This document shows positions 18,471 to 26,795 of a DNA stretch of 64,000 nt, one piece after another. Within the stretch, counting starts at the first letter, position 1. Each line of letters opens with the position of its first letter. A model generated the notes under the pieces. The model was given only the letters and a program-made list of their open reading frames with translations, did no database searches and was not told where the DNA came from. The translations under genes were made by a program, and so were the position numbers. Source of the DNA: SMBSF63 sp034003545 (lineage in GTDB: Bacteria; Chloroflexota; Anaerolineae; Anaerolineales; Anaerolineaceae); NCBI GenBank assembly GCA_964447155.1, contig CAYURM010000014.1:1-64000 (forward strand). Reading direction: 5' to 3'.

Positions 18471-21137
18471 TTAATGCCGTGAGTCGTTACTGCGATTTGT
18501 CTGGTGGATGCGCTGCAAGAATTCTTTTATCGAATTATCATCGGGGGCATCATTTCCGCTGACGACCAGATAATTGGCCGCCCAGAAATTTTCAGACAAG
18601 GCTTCGTATTTTAGGCGGGGATGAATTTCATAGAGCATTTCAGAAGTTTCTTCCCGCACAATTTTTACCATTTGGCCGGTGGTTACATTTGGGGGGATGC
18701 GCGCCGTCCACAGCATGCCTGAGGGACGGGCGGTCATATTGATCAATTTCCAGTGGTTGTTTTTGCAGACGGTATTCATGCTTTTTGCCAGGATCTGGGC
18801 CAGTTCGCGGGTCAGGGCATGGCGCTTAAGGAGGGGGGTGACGAAGGTGGTGTAGGTGTAAACACAGTCGGCATATTCATCCTCTTCTTCCGGTTGAACC
18901 CTGATGGCAGGGCGTTTTAAAGGAGAGGTGCCGGCTGTTGGATCGTTTGCACTTTTTGTGTCTACGGTTTCGATTGACTGGGTGTCTTCTCCACGGTGCC
19001 AGCCATTCCCCAGCGGGCTTTCAGATGTGCTTTCCAGGTCGGCGAAATCCGGCATGGGTTCAAAAGCATCTTCAATAAATGCTTCGTGGCCGTTGGGCGG
19101 TTGTTCTCCCAGACTGGTGGTATTTGTTTCCTGGGGATTGCGCAGGCTTTCTACGGCGTCGTGTGCTGGCGTGGGGGGGTGATTCGTTTCTTCCGGCGGC
19201 GGTGTCAGATGAGCCGTGTGCGTTTCCCAGGGAGAGCGTTGATTTTTTGCTGCATCCGGGGTGAGATGTGGCTGAGATTCAGGAGATTTCTCATCAGGTT
19301 GGTCAAATTCGCGGGAGGAAGAATCGTCCAAACTGCCAGTACGCGCTTGCCAGGGAAATGGCAGGTCTTTCTGTGCATCGTGTACGGTGAACGGATCAAT
19401 TCTTCCCGGATTTTCATCAGGAGAATCGGGCTGATTGAACGAAGAATCGGTCGGATGACCGCTGTCTGATTCCCGGGGGAAGCGTACAATTTCTCCGGAA
19501 TCCTGTGAGGTAAACGGATCCACTTTTCGAGGTTTCTCATCGGGTATGGCAGGCTCGTTGGCAGCAAAATGTTCGAGACTGCCCGTATCTGACCACGGGG
19601 AACGAAGGCTTTCCACTGCATCCGGGGTGGAAGGTTCCTGCTCAGGCGGGTTGTCCGTTTCCAATTCCCAGGGGAAGGGTAGTATTTCTGCTGGTTCTGC
19701 AGCCGGTGCTGGCGGTTCCTCGGAACTGTTTGATTCCAATTCCCAGGGATACGGTTCTCTGGCTTCGGCGTCCTGGTTGGGCGGCGTGGAGGGATCCAGT
19801 CTGTTTGGGTTGGACTGGAAACGGGACGGTAAAGTTTCCCCGATATTTTTAAACGGGGTTTTGGGGATGTCGAGGCTGCCGTCTGTCTCCCAGGGAGAAG
19901 GTTTTCTTTGCGGGGCAGCAGGAACGGAAGGTTGAGGTTCATCGGCTACGCTGTCGTTCGAATCCCAGGAGAAACGCAAATTTTCTACGGCATCCTGGGT
20001 GATGTTGGTTTGATCTGGTGTTGCGATTGGTGCTGGGGGGTCAAATACTTTGGGTGCATCCGGGTCCGGCGACGGCATTCGTGAGAGGATATCTTCCAGG
20101 TGGAATTGCTCCGGGTCGAAGTCTTCATCGCTGCTGTCTTCCCAATCTTCGAAATCATCTTGTTCAAAGAATTCTTTTTCGTCAGACAATTTGTTTTTGT
20201 CGGGGACAGCCAGTGGATTGAGGCTGCCGGTAACCATGCGCATACGTTGGGAATAAACATCATCTGGATGATCAATGAAGTCTATTTTCAATGAGTCTGT
20301 ACCATGTTGGGGCAAAGACGGTGCTTCTTCGAGCAAAATGCGCGCCAGGTGGCTGATTTGTTTATGCGGCTGGCTGAGGGGGGTGTCGGGTTGGTAAAGC
20401 GCGGCCAGCACGGCTTCATTGACCAGCACGGTAACATAGAGTAAATAGGTGTTATTCATCGGACCCAGATGAATGAAGCGTACCAGATCGCTGTTTTTGC
20501 TGTCTTTGTCCCAATAGCGGGTGAATCGATTGGCGATTTCCTGGGCAACAGCGACTTCCAACTGGTCTGAATAGGCCAGCACTTTGTCGAAGCGGGCAAT
20601 CATGGCTGCTTTTGCAGAAGAAACGGGGAGCTGCTTTTCGAGATGTGCGCTGGCAATTTGAAGGTCTTCCAGCCAGGCGGTGTCATAGGCTTGCTGCGGG
20701 ACTGGCTGCGTTATTTCCGGGTTATTTTGCGAAGGAAGGTTTTGCGCGACTTCCGGTATAGCGATGACTTCCTCAACTGTCGGGAAAGCGCTGTCAATTA
20801 ATTCCAGAAATTCCGGCATGTACAGCAGGTGGTCAACGCAGCCCAACGGAGCGATGCCATCCAGCGAGGGGTATTCTTCTTCCGCTTCCGGGAAGATGAG
20901 CACCAACTGCATGTCGGGCTGCATGGTTTTTAAGTCTTTCCATAATTCCCGAAAAGTAGGGCCGGGTATTTCGGTGTCAATGATTGCCAGTCCGAATTTC
21001 TCTTGAGACGCAACAAGCAAGGCCTCGGCGCTGTTATGGGTTAAATATGGGAAGTACGTTTGACTTTCCGTTAACCCCAGGCGAAGCATTTCACCAAAGT
21101 CATGGTACGGAGTAAGAATTAAGATATTTTCCGGCAC
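18471..21137 (-). CDS. pseudo-receiver / PW-repeat linker / inactive IS200-like transposase fusion
   Basis: Protein of 888 residues with an unusual make-up. Residues 1-115 resemble a response-regulator receiver (ILILTPYHDF, AIIDTEIPGPTF with an Asp at the phosphorylation position), but the acidic pair is replaced by TPY. About 150-310 is a second globular region of unknown fold. About 385-705 is disordered and built from imperfect repeats around DAvesLrsPWetdtgsL. Residues 742-888 align along their length with IS200-type Y1 transposases (IPP at 814-816, SEMLYE, LKYE, FW at 851-852, final helix). The HUH motif is replaced by Gly-Met-Leu near 807-809 and the catalytic Tyr by Phe near 873, so it should not cut DNA. 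DNA binding is inferred. It lies 24 bases upstream of polA, in the same direction. Confidence 0.7.
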   Translation of the reverse strand: MPENILILTPYHDFGEMLRLGLTESQTYFPYLTHNSAEALLVASQEKFGLAIIDTEIPGPTFRELWKDLKTMQPDMQLVLIFPEAEEEYPSLDGIAPLGCVDHLLYMPEFLELIDSAFPTVEEVIAIPEVAQNLPSQNNPEITQPVPQQAYDTAWLEDLQIASAHLEKQLPVSSAKAAMIARFDKVLAYSDQLEVAVAQEIANRFTRYWDKDSKNSDLVRFIHLGPMNNTYLLYVTVLVNEAVLAALYQPDTPLSQPHKQISHLARILLEEAPSLPQHGTDSLKIDFIDHPDDVYSQRMRMVTGSLNPLAVPDKNKLSDEKEFFEQDDFEDWEDSSDEDFDPEQFHLEDILSRMPSPDPDAPKVFDPPAPIATPDQTNITQDAVENLRFSWDSNDSVADEPQPSVPAAPQRKPSPWETDGSLDIPKTPFKNIGETLPSRFQSNPNRLDPSTPPNQDAEAREPYPWELESNSSEEPPAPAAEPAEILPFPWELETDNPPEQEPSTPDAVESLRSPWSDTGSLEHFAANEPAIPDEKPRKVDPFTSQDSGEIVRFPRESDSGHPTDSSFNQPDSPDENPGRIDPFTVHDAQKDLPFPWQARTGSLDDSSSREFDQPDEKSPESQPHLTPDAAKNQRSPWETHTAHLTPPPEETNHPPTPAHDAVESLRNPQETNTTSLGEQPPNGHEAFIEDAFEPMPDFADLESTSESPLGNGWHRGEDTQSIETVDTKSANDPTAGTSPLKRPAIRVQPEEEDEYADCVYTYTTFVTPLLKRHALTRELAQILAKSMNTVCKNNHWKLINMTARPSGMLWTARIPPNVTTGQMVKIVREETSEMLYEIHPRLKYEALSENFWAANYLVVSGNDAPDDNSIKEFLQRIHQTNRSNDSRH

Positions 21138-21289
21138 GTTAAGAGTGTATCATGCCGGAGGCTGTGAAGCAAGAAAAAGGTATGGACAAATGTATGGTTT
21201 ACGTCCCGCATGATTTCTCCTTTCCCTGCTGGATGGGATGCAAGGTTTGAACCAGGCAATCTGTCAATCAGGGATTGGGGGGTAAGGGA

Positions 21290-21498
21290 TGAGTCCTCCC
21301 GCAGGTTGGTTTGCTTGACGTTTTATCAGGCATGAAAGAATTTTGCGTTTTTGCTTCACTTCTACCAGACTTCCCTGTGGGAGGTTTGGTAGAGGCTATG
21401 GAGGAATCTCCCGCAGGTTCGAATTTGTTTTTTTTGTTAAGAGGCCACAAGGTTGATGCTGTTGGCTCGTGTTTTCACGAAAACCTGTGGGAGGGGGG
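21290..21498. repeat. structured repeat with CTCCCGCAGGTT / AACCTGTGGGAG arms
   Basis: CCTCCCGCAGGTTGG at 21295-21309 is answered by CCCTGTGGGAGGTTTGG near 21373; a second unit has TCTCCCGCAGGTTCG near 21407 and AAACCTGTGGGAGGGG near 21481-21496. The arms are self-complementary and enclose about 60 bases containing GTTAAGAGGC. A related unit stands at 53327-53454. The rest of the gap 21138-21626 shows no gene. Confidence 0.65.
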
Positions 21499-21554
21499 TC
21501 GGATTCATTTTGCCTACTTCCTCGATTTCCTTTTCCCTAATCCCCCATTTCCTT

Positions 21555-21560
21555 TATAAT
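21555..21560 (+). promoter_or_regulatory. -10 element of wecC
   Basis: TATAAT lies 66 bases upstream of the wecC start. A small hairpin (GGACAG-7 nt-CTGTCT) follows in the predicted leader. AATCCCCC-type units directly precede the -10, as they do at 53601. No clear -35 was identified. Confidence 0.5.
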
Positions 21561-21626
21561 CAGGACAGTTCCATGCTGTCTGGATCGTAGTACAACGATG
21601 CAAAACTGACAGATCAAGGAGTAAAC

Positions 21627-22916
21627 GTGAATTTTGAAAAAATTTGTGTCCTGGGGATGGGGTATATTGGCCTGCCGACATCCAGTACGTTTGCCTCGCA
21701 AGGGGTAAAAGTGGTTGGGGTGGATGTCAACTCGCGGGTTGTGGGCAGCCTCAAACAGGGGAAATTACATATTTATGAACCAGGTCTGCGCACCCTGGTG
21801 CAGGCTGGTTTGCGCTCCGGTAACCTGATGGTTAGCGAAGCGCCGGAAACGGCAGATGCTTTTATTATTGCGGTGCCTACGCCCTTTAAGGAAGAAAAGA
21901 AAGCAGATATGCGTTTTGTTGTATCCGCTGCAGAGGCGATTGTGCCTTACCTGCGGAAGGGGAATCTGGTCGTCCTGGAGTCGACTTCCCCGCCGCGCAC
22001 GACCGTTGATGTGATCGTACCCATTCTGGAGCGCTCCGGGTTGAAAGCTGGTGAGGATCTTATGGTGGCCTATTCGCCGGAACGGGTGCTGCCTGGTCAG
22101 ATTTTGCGCGAATTGATTGAGAATGCGCGCGTGATTGGCGGCATCGACCGGGCTTCGGCGGAAGCCGGGCGTGACCTGTACAGCATCTTCGTGCGCGGCG
22201 AGATCATTCTGACCGACGCCACCACGGCAGAGATGGTCAAGCTCATGGAGAACACCTACCGCGACGTCAACATTGGCATCGCTACTGAATTTTCGCGGCT
22301 GGCAGAGCGCTTTGGGGTGGACGTGTGGGAAGCGGTGGAGATCGCCAACCTGCACCCGCGGGTTTCGATCCTCAAACCGGGGATTGGCGTCGGCGGGCAC
22401 TGCATCAGCGTGGATCCGTGGTTTTTTGTCGAAGCTGCACCGGATATCACCCCGTTGATTGCTACAGCGCGGCGGGTGAATGATGGACAGCCGCGTTTCG
22501 TGGCGGACATTGTACGCCGCGAGCTGGGCGAGAATCTGAACAACCGGCGTGTAGCCGTGCTGGGTCTGGCCTATAAGCCCAATGTGGATGACATGCGCGA
22601 AAGCCCGGCGGTGGATGTGGCCCGCTTGCTGGCTGAGTCCGGCGCCCAGGTGAAGGCGTTTGATCCTTTCAAGTCTGAACTGGATATCCCCGGCGTGAAA
22701 GTCGTCCAGACTTTGGAGGAAGCAGTTGCTGACGCCGAAGCCTTGGTGCTGACCGTGGGGCACAAAGAATTATGCGAATTGGATCCGGCTGCACTGGCAG
22801 GCAAGACCTCTGCCCGCCTGGCGCTGGATATGGTCCACGGCTGGAAGGTGGAAACCTGGCAGCAAGCCGGTTTCACCGTCAAGGGTCTGGGTATAAAACA
22901 AATGGAGATTTTGTGA
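21627..22916 (+). CDS. wecC: UDP-N-acetyl-D-mannosamine dehydrogenase
   Basis: NAD-dependent oxidation of UDP-ManNAc to UDP-ManNAcA for surface polysaccharide; 429 residues. The Rossmann start is VLGMGYIGLPTSS (about 6-18), followed by STSPPRTT, SPERVLPG near 151-158, KLMENTYRDVNIGIATEF with the conserved Asn and the active-site stretch GIGVGGHCISVDPWF with the catalytic Cys near 263. The C-terminal UDP-binding half has VAVLGLAYKPNVDDMRESPA. The start is GTG at 21627 behind AAGGAG. It overlaps wecB by four bases (GTGA), and the two enzymes catalyse consecutive steps, which supports the specific assignment over UDP-glucose dehydrogenase. Confidence 0.9.
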   Translation: MNFEKICVLGMGYIGLPTSSTFASQGVKVVGVDVNSRVVGSLKQGKLHIYEPGLRTLVQAGLRSGNLMVSEAPETADAFIIAVPTPFKEEKKADMRFVVSAAEAIVPYLRKGNLVVLESTSPPRTTVDVIVPILERSGLKAGEDLMVAYSPERVLPGQILRELIENARVIGGIDRASAEAGRDLYSIFVRGEIILTDATTAEMVKLMENTYRDVNIGIATEFSRLAERFGVDVWEAVEIANLHPRVSILKPGIGVGGHCISVDPWFFVEAAPDITPLIATARRVNDGQPRFVADIVRRELGENLNNRRVAVLGLAYKPNVDDMRESPAVDVARLLAESGAQVKAFDPFKSELDIPGVKVVQTLEEAVADAEALVLTVGHKELCELDPAALAGKTSARLALDMVHGWKVETWQQAGFTVKGLGIKQMEIL

Positions 22917-24064
22917 AAGATTTACGCGTCCTTTCGATTTTTGGCACCCGCCCGGAAGCGGTCAAGATGGCGCCGGTGGTGAAAACGCTGGCCGCCACAC
23001 CGGGGATTGAATCGCAGGTGTGTGTGACCGCCCAGCACCGCGAGATGCTCGATCAGGTGCTGGAGCTGTTTGACATCCAGCCGGATGTTGACCTGAATTT
23101 GATGCAGCCGGGGCAGACACTGGCCGGGTTGACCGCTGCCATCTTTACCCACCTTGATCCAGTACTGCGCGATTTGAAACCGGACTGGGTGCTGGTGCAG
23201 GGCGACACGACCACGGTCATGTCCGCGGCACTGCTTTCCTATTACCATCGTATTCGCATTGGTCATGTGGAGGCCGGGCTGCGCACCGGGGATAAATGGC
23301 AGCCTTTCCCGGAGGAGATCAACCGCCGGGTGGTGGGGGTGGTGGCCGACCTGCATTTTGCGCCTACCGAACACGGCCGCCAGAATCTGCTGGCTGAAGG
23401 TGTGCTGGATGCCACTATTCTGGTGACTGGCAATCCGGTAATTGATGCGCTGAATGAAATTGTGGGCCGCCCGACGCCGCCGGAAGTGGCGGATTTGCTG
23501 GCGGAGAAGGGAATTGCCCCCCGGCCCCCGGCGGGCGGGGGGGCTGCCTCTGGACGCGAGTTGGTGCTGGTGACGGCCCACCGGCGGGAGAATTTTGACG
23601 AGCCGTTGGAAGAAATTTGTCAGGCGCTGCGTGAGCTGGCCGAGACCTATCCGCAGCGGCTGGAACTGGTTTATCCGGTGCATCTCAACCCGAACGTGAA
23701 GGGCCCGGTACATCGTTTGCTGGCGGATGTGCCCAATATCACTTTGCTGCCGCCGCTGCCGTATCTGTCGATGGTGCATTTAATGAAGCATTGCAAGTTG
23801 GTATTGACCGATTCGGGCGGCATTCAGGAAGAGGCGACCGCGCTAGGTGTGCCAACTCTGGTGCTGCGCGAAGTGACCGAACGGCCAGAAGGTGTAGAAG
23901 CGGGGGTACTGGAGCTGGTAGGCACAGACCGCGGGCGAATCGTGCGTTCGGCGCGGCGTTTGCTGGAAGATGAAGCGGCGTATCAGGCGATGGCGTCTGC
24001 GAAGAATCCCTTCGGGGATGGACATGCAGCGGAGCGGATCACAGCGGCGCTGCTGGCGGCGTGA
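22913..24064 (+). CDS. wecB: UDP-N-acetylglucosamine 2-epimerase
   Basis: Non-hydrolysing epimerase of 383 residues that converts UDP-GlcNAc to UDP-ManNAc, the substrate of the WecC homologue encoded just upstream. Family landmarks are IFGTRPEAVKMAPV at the start, VQGDTTTVMS, GHVEAGLRTGD, PEEINRR, VTGNPVIDAL, VTAHRREN and the C-terminal LTDSGGIQEEA and REVTERPEG. The start is GTG at 22913, inside the wecC stop and behind GGAG. An Ala/Gly/Pro-rich insertion (APRPPAGGGAASG, encoded by a run of G) sits near residue 205 and looks like a local expansion. Confidence 0.93.
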   Translation: MKDLRVLSIFGTRPEAVKMAPVVKTLAATPGIESQVCVTAQHREMLDQVLELFDIQPDVDLNLMQPGQTLAGLTAAIFTHLDPVLRDLKPDWVLVQGDTTTVMSAALLSYYHRIRIGHVEAGLRTGDKWQPFPEEINRRVVGVVADLHFAPTEHGRQNLLAEGVLDATILVTGNPVIDALNEIVGRPTPPEVADLLAEKGIAPRPPAGGGAASGRELVLVTAHRRENFDEPLEEICQALRELAETYPQRLELVYPVHLNPNVKGPVHRLLADVPNITLLPPLPYLSMVHLMKHCKLVLTDSGGIQEEATALGVPTLVLREVTERPEGVEAGVLELVGTDRGRIVRSARRLLEDEAAYQAMASAKNPFGDGHAAERITAALLAA

Positions 24065-24103
24065 GATAGCGCATGTATGGGTATGCTGAAGCGGGCTGCG
24101 CCG

Positions 24104-24122
24104 CCCTTCGACAAGCTCAGGG
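24104..24122. repeat. CCCTTCGACAAGCTCAGGG element
   Basis: This 19-base imperfect palindrome is found again at 56480-56498 and, inverted, at 6736. A run of degenerate copies forms the tandem array at 31929-32075. All copies lie between genes. Confidence 0.75.
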
Positions 24123-24176
24123 TTCGTTTCGCCACTCTTATATATTGACAAAACAACTTTAATTCAGGATAACCGT

Positions 24177-25205
24177 TTGAAAACTCCCGGTAGTATTTGT
24201 TTCTTACCAAGACTTGAGGGGCTGGGCGGACCGGCCTCTTTTCAGGCGCGGCTGATGGCGGATTTCCGCAGCCGGGGGATTGACGTGCATCATGACCCGA
24301 ATGCCTCGGACTGCACAGCCATCCTGGTCAGCGGGGGCACGCGGCAGGTGCTGGCGTTGTGGCGCGCCAAACGGCGCGGGGTACGGATTGTGCAGCGCCT
24401 GGCACAGATGAACTGGATCCACCGGATGCACAAAAGCGGCTGGCGCCATTATCTGCGTTCCGAACGCAATAATCGCTTGCTGGCCTTCGTCCGCAGCAGG
24501 CTGGCCGACCGCGTGGTTTACCAGAGTGAGTTTGTGAAAAACATGTGGTCAGATGCCTTTGGCGAGGCGAGCGCCCACGGGGTGGTTATTCACAACAGTG
24601 TTGACCTGCACACCTACACGCCTGCTGGCCCGCACCAACGCCCGCAGGATCACCTGCGCATGCTGGTAGTGGAGGGACATCTGGGGCGCGGCAATGAGCC
24701 GCATCTGGAGCATGCCATCCGCCTGGCGGAAGCGGTGCAGGCGCAGCTTGAACAAAAACTGGAATTGATGATCGTGGGCAGTGCACCACAAATTTTGCAG
24801 GATAAATGGAACGCAGCGAGTGACCTGTGGCTGACCTGGCTGGGCGTGGTACCCGGCGAGCGCATCCCCGAGATGGACCGTTCGGCGCATGTCCTCTATT
24901 CCAGTGAGTTGAATGGCGGCTGCCCGAATGCGGTGATCGAGGCGCTGGCCTGCGGCCTGCCGGTGGTGGGATACGCCACTGGCGCACTGCCGGAGCTGGT
25001 GCCGGATGAGGCCGGGCGGGTGGTGCCGTATGGCGCGGATCACTGGAAGCTGGAACCGCCGGACACACCGTCCCTGGCAGCAGCCACATTGGAAGTGCTG
25101 GCCGACCAGAACGCTTTCCGCCGCGGGGCGCGGGCACATGCCGAGGCATATTTCGATATTGAGCGGATGGGAGAGCGGTATCTGGAAGTATTGGTGGGGG
25201 AGTGA
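24177..25205 (+). CDS. glycosyltransferase, GT4-like
   Basis: Predicted retaining glycosyltransferase of 342 residues with the GT-B fold. The N-terminal half begins with a glycine-rich acceptor loop (LEGLGGPASF), and the C-terminal donor site is recognisable in NGGCPNAVIEALACGLPVVGYATGALPELV near 240-275, with the conserved Glu of family 4. It would transfer a sugar from a nucleotide donor to a glycan or lipid; the neighbours wecB and wecC suggest surface polysaccharide. The TTG start at 24177 has CAGGA at proper distance and encodes MKTPGS. A repeat element separates it from wecB, so it may be transcribed from its own promoter. Confidence 0.82.
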   Translation: MKTPGSICFLPRLEGLGGPASFQARLMADFRSRGIDVHHDPNASDCTAILVSGGTRQVLALWRAKRRGVRIVQRLAQMNWIHRMHKSGWRHYLRSERNNRLLAFVRSRLADRVVYQSEFVKNMWSDAFGEASAHGVVIHNSVDLHTYTPAGPHQRPQDHLRMLVVEGHLGRGNEPHLEHAIRLAEAVQAQLEQKLELMIVGSAPQILQDKWNAASDLWLTWLGVVPGERIPEMDRSAHVLYSSELNGGCPNAVIEALACGLPVVGYATGALPELVPDEAGRVVPYGADHWKLEPPDTPSLAAATLEVLADQNAFRRGARAHAEAYFDIERMGERYLEVLVGE

Positions 25206-25299
25206 GTTTCCGGCAACAATTGGATAGGCGTTTGATGCCTGGTGGGTTTAAAAGCGAACCCACCCTGCTTGTGGTAGTTTTGACGATGGGTAATGAATT

Positions 25300-25734
25300 A
25301 TGAAACGAGGGATTGACTATATTGGTGTGGGGGTGGGGGCTTTGCTGGTCAATGAGGCAGGCGAGGTGTTTCTGGCGCAGCGCGGACCGCTGGCGAAGAA
25401 TGAACGCGGTTTGTGGGAGTTCCCCGGCGGCTCGGTGGAGTTTGGCGAGACGCTGACCGAAGCGCTGCAACGCGAGATGATGGAAGAGTTTGGCATCCAG
25501 ATCGAGGCGGGAGAATTGCTGGACGTGGCGGATCATATCCTGACAGAGGAAGGGCAGCATTGGGTATCCCCCACGTATCTGTGCCGGATCGTTGCCGGTG
25601 AACCGCGTATCATGGAACCGGGCAAATGCAGCGCGATTGGCTGGTTTGACCCGAATGATGTCCCCGATCCGTTGTCACAAATCAGCCGGGTGAATCTGGC
25701 GCATTATCGCGAGCGGTTGAAAAGCGGCAGGTGA
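25300..25734 (+). CDS. Nudix hydrolase, MutT-like
   Basis: Small Nudix protein of 144 residues. The Nudix box reads GGSVEFGETLTEALQREMMEEFG, matching GX5EX7REUXEEXGU with all metal-binding glutamates, preceded by LWEFPGG. Proteins of this size usually sanitise oxidised nucleotides or hydrolyse nucleotide-sugar or dihydroneopterin triphosphates; the substrate is not clear. It lies about 95 bases after the glycosyltransferase and converges with the ArsR-rhodanese gene. The ATG at 25300 has only a weak ribosome site. Confidence 0.88.
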   Translation: MKRGIDYIGVGVGALLVNEAGEVFLAQRGPLAKNERGLWEFPGGSVEFGETLTEALQREMMEEFGIQIEAGELLDVADHILTEEGQHWVSPTYLCRIVAGEPRIMEPGKCSAIGWFDPNDVPDPLSQISRVNLAHYRERLKSGR

Positions 25735-25741
25735 TGCAGGT

Positions 25742-26416
25742 TTAGTAAGCGGTATAAACGATCTCGCCGCATTGCGCTTTCCATTCCATAAATCCAAGGG
25801 AAAGCCGGGCAGCCTGGAACCCGTGTTGGATGAGGATCTGCACAGCCTGATCGGAGAGGGTGCTGTACATGTCACGGCAGATGATGATCAAATTTTGTTG
25901 AGGGGAAAGTTCGGATAATCTGTTTTCCAGCTCATTGAGTGGGATCGAAACAGCATGGGGCAGATGCCCGTCCTGAAATTCATTTTTTGGGCGCACATCC
26001 ACAAGTAAAGTTTCTTCTTTGTCAAGTTCCGTTTGTAAGGTTTTGAAATCCACGTGAGGCAATGCTTCCCGGGATGCGTATAACTGATCCAGCAGGCGGT
26101 CCACCTCGGCCAGTCTTGATTCAGCTGTGCTGCGGGCAGCCTGCAGCAGGGGGAGGATGGAAGGATCAGCCAGCCGGTAGAAAATGGTACTGCCAGCCCG
26201 CCGCGAGAGGATCAACCCGCTGCGTTTCAGGTTCTGCAGGTGCTGAGAGGTGTTGGCAAAGGCCATGCCGGTTTCGTGGGATAATCTGTCCACGCTGTGT
26301 TCGCCATTTACCAGCAGGAAGAGCAGCTCCAAACGGTGAGGATTGCCCAATGCCTTGCAAATGCGGGAAAATTGTTCGAATAGCTGTGTGCGGAAATCAG
26401 GATCCAGAGGCTGCAT
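25742..26416 (-). CDS. ArsR-family regulator fused to a rhodanese domain
   Basis: Protein of 224 residues with an N-terminal winged helix of the ArsR type (about 10-95; LGNPHRLELLFLLVNGEHSVDRLSHETGMAFANTS, partly shown by its key recognition helix) and a C-terminal rhodanese domain (about 125-220; LLVDVRPKNEFQDGHLPHAVSIP) whose active-site Cys is in IIICRDMYS. The domain pair suggests a sensor of sulfane sulfur or redox state that represses transcription. The ATG at 26416 has AAGGAAA upstream, and a perfect palindrome lies 15 bases before it (26431-26454), so autoregulation is likely. It is divergent from the betaine transporter. Confidence 0.88.
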   Translation of the reverse strand: MQPLDPDFRTQLFEQFSRICKALGNPHRLELLFLLVNGEHSVDRLSHETGMAFANTSQHLQNLKRSGLILSRRAGSTIFYRLADPSILPLLQAARSTAESRLAEVDRLLDQLYASREALPHVDFKTLQTELDKEETLLVDVRPKNEFQDGHLPHAVSIPLNELENRLSELSPQQNLIIICRDMYSTLSDQAVQILIQHGFQAARLSLGFMEWKAQCGEIVYTAY

Positions 26417-26430
26417 AGAGGCATTTCCTT

Positions 26431-26454
26431 TTATTCAATACATCAATTGAATAA
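26431..26454. promoter_or_regulatory. probable ArsR operator
   Basis: TTATTCAAT, six bases, then ATTGAATAA: a perfect inverted repeat with 9-bp arms in the gap between the ArsR-rhodanese gene and the divergent betaine transporter. Its size and AT-rich TTCAA...TTGAA character match operators of ArsR-type repressors. It should overlap the promoter of the regulator gene. Confidence 0.65.
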
Positions 26455-26479
26455 TATAACGTCAGAATAATTGATTATG

Positions 26480-26488
26480 TGGTATACT
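26480..26488 (+). promoter_or_regulatory. extended -10 promoter for the betaine transporter
   Basis: TGGTATACT has the TG-N extension and a near-consensus -10 hexamer. Transcription would start near 26495 and give a leader of about 300 bases before the first gene at 26796. A second TATACT at 26504-26509 is an alternative. Confidence 0.45.
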
Positions 26489-26541
26489 GGGTCACATTGT
26501 ATTATACTTGGTGTGTTTTAAAATCGCATATTGTTGTTATG

Positions 26542-26599
26542 AAAGGATTGGTAAAAAACTGGTTTTTCATACAGACTGGTTTACCATCCTTTTTGTTTT
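26542..26599 (+). terminator. intrinsic terminator in the transporter leader
   Basis: AAAGGAT-T-GGTAAA pairs with TTTACCATCCTTT (13 base pairs with one bulge), loop of 24 bases, followed by TTTTTGTTTTG. No gene on this strand ends before it, so it most likely acts inside the leader of the betaine transporter. Downstream, GTGTCAGC / GCTGACAG (26649-26672) and CCGAGAG / CTCTTGG (26733-26752) can form further hairpins. No known riboswitch class was recognised in 26417-26795. Confidence 0.6.
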
Positions 26600-26795
26600 G
26601 TGTATTTAGACTTGCTTGAACCTCTTGTAACGGGTTCTGTTCGTTTGTGGTGTCAGCCGCTTGTGTGCTGACAGCGAAGTCCGGTTTCCCCCTTTCGCTC
26701 TTGCTGCTGCAAATGAGGTCCATATTTTTCCCCGAGAGTTTTTCTCTTGGTTTCTTGGCTTGCGCCATAAACTTTTTATTTGGAGGTAGTGTCAT

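Noticed and set aside
18474..18914. Active IS200-type insertion sequence
   Set aside because: The domain is the C-terminus of a much longer protein, lacks the HUH and Tyr residues, and has no hairpin ends of an IS around it.
21400..21430. tRNA T-loop-like GGTTCGAA
   Set aside because: No acceptor stem or anticodon arm can be formed around it; it belongs to the structured repeat.
26495..26795. c-di-AMP (ydaO) riboswitch in the transporter leader
   Set aside because: A GGGGGAAACCGGAC-like string exists only on the minus strand and the other conserved parts are missing.
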